Program-made: the position numbers and the translations under genes
Origin: Tetmemena sp. SeJ-2015
Lineage: Eukaryota; Ciliophora; Spirotrichea; Sporadotrichida; Oxytrichidae
Reading direction: 5' to 3'
Length of the DNA: 12,827 bases
NCBI GenBank assembly: GCA_027382625.1
Contig: JAJKFJ010021439.1
Span: forward strand, 1-12,827
Shown here: one piece after another, positions 1-10,200 of the stretch
How positions within the stretch are numbered: position 1 is the stretch's first letter
How the letters are laid out: every line of letters starts with the position of its first letter
Notes under the pieces: model-generated
The model's database searches: none
What the model was told of the DNA's origin: nothing
What the model saw: the letters and a program-made list of their open reading frames with translations, nothing else

Positions 1-2
1 AA

Positions 3-1280
3 GCTAAATCCTTTGATTCTCTCAATTATTATCAGATCATTATGCAGGCTCCTCTACGGATTCAAAGCTTCCAGATATCTTTTAGTAAAGCTCTAGTTAT
101 TCAGAATCTAACTTCGCCAAGTCGTTGATAAACATCAAACAAGCAAGCTATATCTACGCTTCGGACCTAACCTCTAACATGAATGGCTTTGTCGAACTGT
201 CTTTCTCCTCTTCTAAAGCGCATCTACTCTACATAGATTATTTCTATGGCTAAATGTTTATCGGAAAGATGACAGTCAAATATCATGTTGGATTTCATTA
301 GATGGTATCTCAGAATAATGGATACAGAGACTTCAGTGGCAGCAATGTAATGTAGAATTCACTCATAAATAGCATTCAAAATGCTAATTTTCAATTAAGC
401 AGTGATCTAAAGTCCCTCGAAGTAGGATCCTATCTCCCAATCACAAGAATCACATCAAGTCGCTGCTTAACAGAATCAAGCGTTGATCTGAGTGGATCAA
501 ATTTTGATAGTATATCCTTCATTGAGCCATCCAGTGGGATGACAGATGCATACATCTTGGATCTGTAGAACTATGATGGCAGACTATATGAATTTTAAAC
601 TTTCAAAATGACAGGAGATTCTAGCAACTAGAATAAGTTCAATAATATAAACTGCTACGGCTGCAGCCAACCTTTGATAAGGATATCTGCTCAGACTACT
701 ACAATTTCTAACTTGAAAATTACCAGTATCGGATCCTACTTTTAAGATGATGAAGGATATACATACACATCCTCCGCCCCTTTCTTCTACATCTAAGTTC
801 GATATCCTTATAAAGTGTCCGGAGCGTCTGATTACACTACTGAATTAGTTGAGATCGATTCAACCTCTGTAGATACAGTGTATGGTTAAGATGGATTCAG
901 CCTCTTTTCTCTGAAGTATTCTGACACTATGAGTGGCATGTCTCAAACTTACGTATTTAATTCAAATCCTACAGACCCGCAAGTTATATTCGGCATAGAT
1001 TAAAGTGCAAATCAATTCAAGTCAATGTACTCTACGGGAGGTTCTTTATTCGCATCAGTAGACCTCGGAAACATGAAGATGACTATCAGTTATCTCTTTT
1101 TCTAAGCCATCAATGGCAATGCCGATAACTCTGGAAATAAGAATTAAGGTGCATTCATGACAATATCATCTTTATCTAAGTTAACCATAAATGGAGTAAG
1201 CGGTTCAGCAATATCTATGAATAACAATCAGACTGAGACACAGGATAATCCTGTGCTCGTTTCCTCTACTATGACACAAA
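3..1280 (+). CDS. Coding block 1: N-proximal part of the ectodomain
   Basis: From 122 to 1280 a single frame (codons at 122, 125, ...) is free of TGA while using many TAA/TAG codons as Gln. It encodes Ser/Thr/Asn/Asp-rich sequence with alternating hydrophobics. Gly-Gly coils are rarer and more degenerate here than downstream (GGSLFASV near 1039, QGAFMTIS near 1147). A CYGC motif at 653-664 matches the Cys pairs of later coils. Before 122 the frame is ambiguous: codons from 3 give a beta-like stretch ending LVIQNLT before a TGA at 126-128, while the 122 frame is open from 17. A one-base slip near 115, or a 26-nt GT-AG intron at 96-121, would join the first option to the rest. No start codon is evident, so the gene probably begins upstream. 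Confidence 0.65.
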
Positions 1281-4200
1281 GTAAGACTTCGAACTAATAA
1301 TGTCGCAAGAGGACCAATCTAATGAACTACTTTATTCATCAGAAATAAATTGTTACAGCGCTGGCACCGTCCTAACTAGTAAGCATACTGACTTGGGTTC
1401 GGGTAATTCTTTTGTGAAGAATGGTTCTTTGATTTAAGTGACTTCTGATGATTCATACAAAATCACAATCACGATTACAGGATTAACAAAGAATTTCAAA
1501 AGGCTTTAAAAGGGGGAGCTTGAAAAAATTCTGCTTTATCAAAAACTTTTAAATCTGGATACAGTAACTTTTGTTTCCAATACTGCACTTTGCGGGGGGG
1601 ATTTTTTGCAGAAATTTTGATTCTCTATTTTAAATGGGTTTAAAAAACACATCCATAAGCTAATTATGGGGGACAATGTATTTGGGAAAATTTATTTCAA
1701 AACACCTTAACCCATGATCTCACCTTCACCGACACTTTCGCTTATACATAGGGAGGAAGCATTTATCTTGAACTATCTGCTGATAACTAAAGCAGCTATT
1801 CATTCATATTTAGTTCTCTTGACGTAGATCCTTTAGCCACGCAGTACGGTTCAATATCAGCATAAGGAGGATTCATTTATATATCTGGAGATAGCACCAA
1901 TATTGACCTTTAAATCACAGATAGCTCAACAATTCAAACGTCATCAGTTACCGGAAGTGGAGGATTTGGATACATTTCAGCAAGTGGATCTGTTACCTTC
2001 GAAAGTATTGGCAGTACTATCAGTGACTGCGAAAGTGGATATTCAAATGATCCAAGCACAGAAGCATATATGTAGGACTTAGGTAATGACAATAATGATG
2101 GAGGATTTTTGTATATAAAGTCTACAGCGCTTTCTACTTCAGTAACAATTACATCCTCTTCGTTCACGGAAGTAAATTCTCAAGGTTCTGGAAACGGTGG
2201 TGTATTCTACATTTCAAGTTAGGGCAAAAATGTTCTGTCGATATCAAGCAACTCAAACCTATAAACTGACTCAGCTGGCTGTTCTTCTTGTGCAACTATA
2301 AGTTATGGTGGAATATTCTATATTAGAGGAAGTTAAATAGAAATAACAAGTTCAAATAGTGTCTTTGCTGCGTATAACTATATTACCCGCGGAGGATTCT
2401 TTTATCTAGAAGCAACGACCTCAGTTTAGATAACTTTCACTTCAAACGCAGGCGTGGCATTTACAAGTAGTTAAATCTAGTATAACGGTGGGTATGGTGG
2501 ACTTTTCTATATCGACAGTTCCTCTTCAAATGTGTCCCTCAAAAATAATCAACTATCAGCTTTTTCTTTCTAAGAAGGAAACCTTATTTATTTGGGAGAT
2601 AACTGTAAGTCCACAATAATATCATTGGAAAGTGAATAGTATTCTGATTTCTCTTAAGACGCCGGAGCACTCCTCACTACATCAAGTGGGTTAACTAGTC
2701 TTAAACTAACAATTACAACTCTATCCTTAACCAACCTAGATTTAATAACAGTTATCAAGGATGGAACAACGTTAGCAGAGAGTGGTATACCTTCTGCACG
2801 CTCCTTCCACCTCACTTGTTGTTGACATTTAATTTACAGATGCCGCAATTAACTGCCAGATGGATACCAGAGTTCTCAATACTATCAAAATTATATATTC
2901 TTCTTTCAATCCTCTTATAAAATTCAGCGATGGAGTTTCTGGCACATTTTCTGTTACAAGGAATAATATTTAGCAATGCTACTACTCTTAAAGCTATTTA
3001 GTAGTTGATGTCCTCCCTGGTTTAAAATATTCTGATAATGACTCTACTTACTATTTCTTAGGAGGAAAGTATGGTGCTTTCAGATTGAGTGGTGGCAAAT
3101 TTACAATGCAAAGAGTTAACGTAGACACAGTGCTTTCTAATTATGGAGGTTTTATTAACATGCAAAAAGACGGAGGAGATTTATCCATCACAGACTCAAA
3201 TTTCACCACAGGATACGCTATAAATAATGGAGGTTTCATTTATGTTTCAATCACACCAGACGCAACAAAGACAACTAACACCTTAATCACTATTTCAGGC
3301 AAAAAATAATGTATTTGGCGGGTGGAGCACTGACTGGAGGAGGCGGATTGATTTATCTTAACTATGGATTAGCTCAGCTTGTTATGACGAGCAATAGCAT
3401 CTATAACATCTCAAACTCCCTTAATGGAGGAGTAATTTACAATGCGAACTCTGCTTCTATTTCACTTGTCTTGAACACCATAATCGACTGCTTGCTATCT
3501 AAATCAGACGGAGAAGGAGCAATAATTTATTCAGATAATACTACTCCCATCACACTCACTTCCAATAACTTCACCTATGTCAACTAGAGTACTTTATATT
3601 CCTCCAACTCACAAATTAGTCTCTTCAGTTATATCGGAAGATTACTATCAGGAACTAACTCCTCCCCTAAGACAGCCATGATCTACTCTCAGGCTAGTTC
3701 TCTCATTTCTTATAATAATACTTTCTCAGAGGCCTATTAAGCAAAGACAGTGCTGTCTTTAAGTTCAAAGGAGCTTCGTTTTCAGATTAAATTTCAACTT
3801 TCAAAAACTTTGGAAGAGGTACAGGAGCTGCCTTGTTTTGTATTGGTACTTGCTCGAGTGTTTCCTTCACAAGTACAACTTTCAAGAGCATCTATTCTCA
3901 AAACTCATCAGTTGTAGCTTCAACAAGTCAGTCTGTGGCTGCTACTTTCACATTCACTAACATCAAAGTTACTGACACTTTCTCTTTGAACGGAGGAGGG
4001 TTTCTAAACATCTCAACTGTGGCTGATTCAACTGGCACTTATCCCTCTGTCGTTGTTACTTTCACTGGAGCGTCATAGTTATTTCAAAGATATATTTGCA
4101 AACTTATAGGGAGGAATAGCCATATCTCAGGTCTAAACACTGAGATCTACTCAGCTTTATATTTTATGTTGATAGCTTAAATCCTGAATGTGACGAGTTG

Positions 4201-7200
4201 GAGAGGTGGACTTGTCCATGCTTATAAAGCTAAATCCATTACAATTAGTAATGTCTACCTATAGAATTCGACATTCAAGTCCTCCACTCAAGGAACAGGA
4301 GGAGGTCTAGTGGTGTATTCAACCTCTCTATCCACTAAAATAACAATTACTAACAACAAACTACTCTGTAATTCTACAGACTATACAATAGCAACCTTGC
4401 CTACTTCTAGTTCTACCTTGACCAGTTATAATGTTAAGAGTGCAATATATGTCATAGCTGATTCTACTTCATCCGCGGCAGACAACTTACTCACAATATA
4501 CAGCAACACAATCTAAAATTGTTTTATTTCGAGGTATGGAGGAGCAGTTTATGCCTCAGGAGTAACTATAGTAGATAGTTCGAACACATACACTTATAAT
4601 GCTGCTTACCAAGGCGGCACTATCTACCTGAATAATGCCATTGCAACTTTCACAAACTCAGTATTCTAGAACAGTTATGGTGTTTTTGGAGGAGTAATCT
4701 ATGGAGATGGGTCTTTGACTCTGACGTTTGATGGAATAACAGCTAAAAATTCAAATAGTGAGTCGGGTACTTTCTTGTACGTGCCTACTCCAACTGCAGC
4801 AAGCACTTAAGTAGTGACTTTCTCTAACACAGTTGGTAAGTTATTTTTATAGTCTGATTAACTTAACTTTAGTGTTTACCTCTTTGTCGGCCACTGACTC
4901 TGGTGGTGCTTTTTATATTAGTTCCTAATATCTGACATTATCCATGCTCAACAAGATGTAGCTAACTAATGTAGCTGCAGGCAAAAACGGAGGAGTATTT
5001 TATTTGGGAAATGCAGCTTAGATATCTATAACTAACCCTGAGAGCACATTCTACTCCATTTCAAGTGGATAGTCGGGTTCTTTCATATATCAATCTTCAA
5101 TACAACAATAACATGGCTATAACTTTATAATCAAAAACTTATTTAAAAGAAGTCAAATGTCTTACTACAACTTATTCATAATTAGCTGTCTCCACATTTT
5201 CAGCTGCATCCCAAACTTTAACTTGTTCTAATTATGGAGCAATTTATCTAAATACAGCCTTGATTAGCGCTGTACTCACAAACGTCACTATATAAAACTG
5301 TAATTTCGGAAAATCTTGGGGGTGTTTAACTCTAGAATGGTTCTCTTTCTGTTACTGAATCAAAGTTTTTACAAAACTCAGGATTATATGGTGGAGCTAT
5401 ACTATGCTCTTCTTGCAGCCTCATAATTAACTAAATAGTCTTTGAAGATAATAAAATTCATATTTCATGATGAATTATTTGTAAGCCCAAATATTGCTTA
5501 ATCCTTTAGTTTGAATAGATGACTTTATGGAACTAATACGGTTATTACAAGCATTTGGTTTATTTAGAAGGAGGCTCCTTAGAGTGAAAGTTTTATAAAT
5601 TGATAATAAATTAAATGATTGAAAAGATCTGGTGCATTTTACATTAAAGACCTAAACCTCAAACTGTAAGTGAACAAAGCAGTAGTTTAAACTGCTACCT
5701 GCTTTAGTGGTTGCTTTATATCGGCTACTAATTTCAACAGTATTGATATCCAAGCAAGTTAGTTCTCAGACATTAATGTTTTATTAAACATTTAAGCATC
5801 TTCTGAAGGCTCTCTCCTCTCTTTGACGGGTAGTTCAGCCGCATACATATCCACTGTTTCATTAACTTCAAACTAAATTACATGCAAGACAACTTCATTC
5901 CTTATTCCTTCAATGTCAATGACCAATGCTCCATTAAATGCAGGAGCTATCAAAATGACTGATGTATAAGATTACACTTCCACTTCAAATAACTTTAGCA
6001 AATGTATCAACTCTCAAAATGGAGGAGTATACTATTTGTTATAGAAATCTAAAAGTATTACATTTAAGAATGGTTAATATATTATATTGATATCTAAAAA
6101 CAGAAAGTTCAAGGATGGATTATATTTTCCAAAAATAGTGTTTAAAGATATCAAAATAAGTATTTAAAATATTTGTAATCACTTTGGAAAACAGTGTGGC
6201 TGATTATGGGTTAGTATTTTACTTTCAAGACTAGTTTTAATTGGATGTAAATACTCTTAAAATTACCGATAGCTAAAGTTACTTCAGCTGCCTGCTCGGG
6301 AGTGTAGTCAAATCTGATTCATCATCGAGTGTTTCATCTTCAAATGCACTTTCTACTATATAAATGAAAACCCTCAATATAACTACCAACTAAATTGGAA
6401 CAATAAGCAACATGAACAATGGGGGCTTCATTTCTATTGACAGTGACTTCGTTAATTCTTTGTTCTTTACAGACATCAATGTAAAGTCTAATACTTTTAA
6501 TGGAATTAAGAATGGAGGATTTTTAAGTATTGAAAATTTCTAACTTGATGGGAAAGTCATCTTTAATGATAGCACTGACGATAATTCATTCTAAGACTTG
6601 TATACTAACACTTTTGGGCAGTTTCTGTATGCTAGTCTTAATCGCATTAACCTCACAATCAATGCAACAAGCATTATTTGCGATGCAACTAATCCAATGG
6701 AAGGTGGTGGAGCCATATATTTTGAATCCACATCAACTGATGTTGGATACTTTTAATCAACATCTATGAGCATTTCTAACTGTTAAACCAATAGTACAGG
6801 AGGAGCAATTTCTTTGATAAATATCAAAGCTACTATTAAAGATAATAGTTACACTTATAGCGCTGCTACTGGTCTCGGAGGAGGAGCCATTTATTGCTCT
6901 GCATGCAATCTTACCTTCTTTATTTTTATTTTTCACAGATGGCTACTTACATTAAACTAAATCTAATCATAATTTACATTTATTATTATTATTTGTAATT
7001 CTAAAGTAACTATGCGGACTCAGCTGGCGGTGGCATCAGTATCACTAACACTGACACAACTAAATCTGAAAGCTCTAAACTTACTTTGACTTCTTGCACT
7101 ATTTACTTCCATGGAAGTAAAGTCCAAGGTGGATTTTTGAGCATTAACAGTTAATTGTCTAATACTGTAATAAAGAGCTGCGGGATAAGTTATAGTTATT

Positions 7201-10200
7201 CGTAAGATTCTTCAACAAAAGCTGTTGGAGGGACTATCTGTGCTTAGGAATTTTAATCTTTGGAGATATCATCAACAGCTGTTACAAATACTTTCGCAAA
7301 TCAAGGAGCATTTATGTCGCTCTCATCTATTTTAGGAATAGGAAAGGTTGTTATCTACAATTTAGATCTTTCTTGCAACTCTTCATTAGTAATTAATGAT
7401 GTCTATAGTGCTCTGAATTCATCTACTACCACTTATTATCAGTCTACTGCTATTTATCTTTACAACCTACTTTCAGCCTCATCTTCTACTAGCACCTATA
7501 CAAAATGTGGTTTTGGATAATAAGGAGGAGTATTCTAAATTGATACAGTCAAATAATTTAGTGATTCTAACTCAAAATTCACTTACAATGGAGCAATTGA
7601 TGGAGGAGTGATATCATTGGCAGATTAGACAACAAAAGCATACTTCTCGAATACTGTGTTTGAGTATAATTATGCTCACAGAGGAGGTGTAATTTATCTT
7701 GAGGAAAAGTCATATGCTAAGTTTTCAGCAGTTACCATGTAGTATAATTAGGGATTCTCATCTGCTGGAGCTATATATGTTGCAACTGAAGCCTATTTTG
7801 ACTTACTTAGTAGTGATGTTCTTTATAACAAAGCTAATACATCATCATTTTTAGAGGTTCTTCAATCATCCACCTCAAATAATATAACTATTTACAATAC
7901 ATTAGTTCAAGGTAATTCAGCAACCAAGAATACTATTTCTTTGATGTACTCGCTAATTATAATAACTTCAAGTACTTTCTCTGCTAATTTGGCTACAACA
8001 AGAACAAAGAATATTTTTGCTGGTTTCTCGGATGTTTATATATATAGCAGTATTTTCAAAGATGTAATTTATAGTAGCTAATTAGAGAGAGTGGAAAAAG
8101 AAACTACTTTAGGAGCATTCTTATTCATATCTTTCGATACCAAGCTTTATGTTTCTAAGTGCTCATTCTACAATGGGTGTGCAGAAAATGGAGGAGCTAT
8201 CTATCTCAGTGGCAAATCTGATGTTGAAATTCTTAACTCAGTTTTTAAGAGTAACTATGCTAAAACATAAGGAGGAGCAATATATGCTGAGGATTATAAT
8301 AGTTTTAGGGTAGCTCAAACTTCGTCCTTTATAAATAACATAGCTACCACAGTCAGTGGAGGAGACGACTTGTTTATGTCAAATAGTGATGCTTACTTAG
8401 AGTTAGACCAAGTAACGATCTCAAATCCACTTGCATCAACTTCAATATACGCTAACTCAATATCTCTCAATATCTCTAGATGTACCTTCTCAAATGTAGG
8501 CAATAACAAGAAAGCAACTTCTAAGTTTGGAGCAGCTTTTCAATGCATAAGTTGTGATTCTATCTTAGTAAAGTACAGTAAGTTTAGTAATTGCAAAAGC
8601 TAAAAAGGAGGGTGCATTTACTTATCTCTGTCTAATTCTGACAAGGATTCCACAACAGGATTTAAGTATCTTATCTATAATTCTACATTCTTCAATTCAA
8701 CAGCATATCAGGGAGGCGCAATTTATCTAAACAACATCTAGAGTTTGAATGTGTCACAAACAATATTCTTGAATAACTCTGCTAAGAACTCAAGTGATGG
8801 ATTGACATATGGAATTGGAGGATCTATTTATTATACTTGCGATGAGTCAGACCTTAACTGCAAGCTAAATCTCTATGGAGTAAATAATTTCACGTATGGT
8901 TATGCTGCAGTGAAAGGAGGAGCAATATATTGGGATGTTTTAGAACCTGTTTATTCATCTACACTAAACTTCACTTCGAATACAGCTTATCTTTATGGAA
9001 ATGATAAGGCATGCTTTGCCTAAAAGCTTGCTCAAATCACTCAGGCGCAATACGAGAGTCATCTATATTAATTGGGCCTTATTGATCAGGATTAATTGAC
9101 AACTACTAGAAGAAGAGCCTTAGAATCATCCTTAAAAACGAGTGAGACACTCACCAATGCTCAAAGTGGTGGAGAAATACCAGTGACTTATTTAGCCCAT
9201 GTAGATCAATATGATTAGATTGTTGGAGATGACTTTACTTCAAAAGTTAGAGTTTAAGTAGATAATATTTAAATATATTGGAATATAGATGCTTCTTATT
9301 CAGTGAATTCAAGTGCAAAATATTCAGCTCTTATCCAAGGAACTTCCTCATTCACATCCGATGCTGGTGTAGTATAAATCAGTGGAGTTTCGTTCGCTGC
9401 ATCTCCTGGTTTTACGTACAGAATATCTTACACTACAGATGGAATAGATCAAAGCAAGCCAGCAAACATTGCATACATGAAAGAAAACAATATTGTAGAT
9501 TCTATAGACTTCAAACAGACTATCCAACTCAGAACATGCATTGCTGGAGAATACTTTACTTCAGCTGGAGAGTGCTTTACTTGTCCCAAGGGAACTAGCT
9601 ACTCTATTGATGTAATGACTGAACCTGGTGACTGCTCTACTTGTCCCCCCTACTGAAGCAGTCTGCTATGGCGGCTCAAACATAGGACCACTTCCAGGAT
9701 ACTGGAGAAAAAATAACAAAACTAGTACCTTTATATAATGTCTTTACACTCCAGCTTGTCTGGGAATGGTATCCCCAGATTATAATCCCATGGGTTCATG
9801 CTATACAGGTTATCAAGGTATCCTTTGTGCTGACTGCTAGCCTGGCTATTCTAGAACAGGGAGCTACGAGTGCTCTCTTTGCCCAGAAACTTTTTTTTGT
9901 TAATTTTTGAATGTTGAGACTTGGAGCTATCTTAATCTTTGCTATATGCTTAGTTGTATTTCTTATTAGGTCTACTTTATCAGGTGCAAAAAACAAAACC
10001 AATGTCACTAACATTTACACCAAGATCTATTTTTGTTTTTGACATACCACATTCAGTTAATTGTGTTGACAGCTTCTTTCAAGTTTGATTGGCCTGATTA
10101 GGTGGAAAGTTTCTTCAACACTGCCACTCCTGTTGCCTCAGCAACCACATAAATTGTATCAGTGGATTGTTTCCTAAAAGGGTCGGTGGCAGTAAGTGAT

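Larger units (their letters stand above)
1740..9000 (+). repeat. Tandem Pmp-like beta-helix coil repeats (more than 40)
   Basis: Counting by eye across all blocks, more than forty units carry [GS]G[AFVITLS][IFVL]xY-like motifs, usually spaced 20-40 residues and often preceded by F-x-x-N. At DNA level the motif is recognisable as GGAGGA followed by a hydrophobic codon and TAT/TAC. The repeats are divergent rather than identical. Family knowledge: such motifs in Chlamydia Pmp proteins build right-handed parallel beta-helices displayed outside the cell. The same fold here is inferred from the motif. Confidence 0.75.

Noticed and set aside
1564..1611. GT...TTTTTTGCAG segment as an intron
   Set aside because: Its 48-nt length leaves the frame unchanged and would lead straight into TGA 1618-1620.
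1934..2167. Minus-strand open frame of 77 codons
   Set aside because: It lies opposite the well-patterned Gly-Gly coils of block 3, and its residues show no independent motif. It is a shadow.
6530..6769. Plus-strand frame with a hydrophobic stretch resembling a signal peptide or membrane helix
   Set aside because: The overlapping frame at 6106 carries the continuous coil pattern with Gln TAA/TAG codons; this one is an out-of-frame reading.
6870..6938. A fine-looking acceptor (TTATTTTTCACAG) suggesting a GT-AG intron before 6939
   Set aside because: No upstream GT gives the required frame change without deleting the conserved GGGAIYCSAC coil, and the sequence after 6938 is still AT-rich non-coil.
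9278..9598. Plus-strand 106-codon frame
   Set aside because: It overlaps the beta-rich domain and first cysteines out of frame, and its composition (many W, C, R, H) is typical of a shadow.
9796..10014. Minus-strand open frame of 72 codons
   Set aside because: Antisense to the Cys module and first membrane helix, with no recognisable feature of its own.
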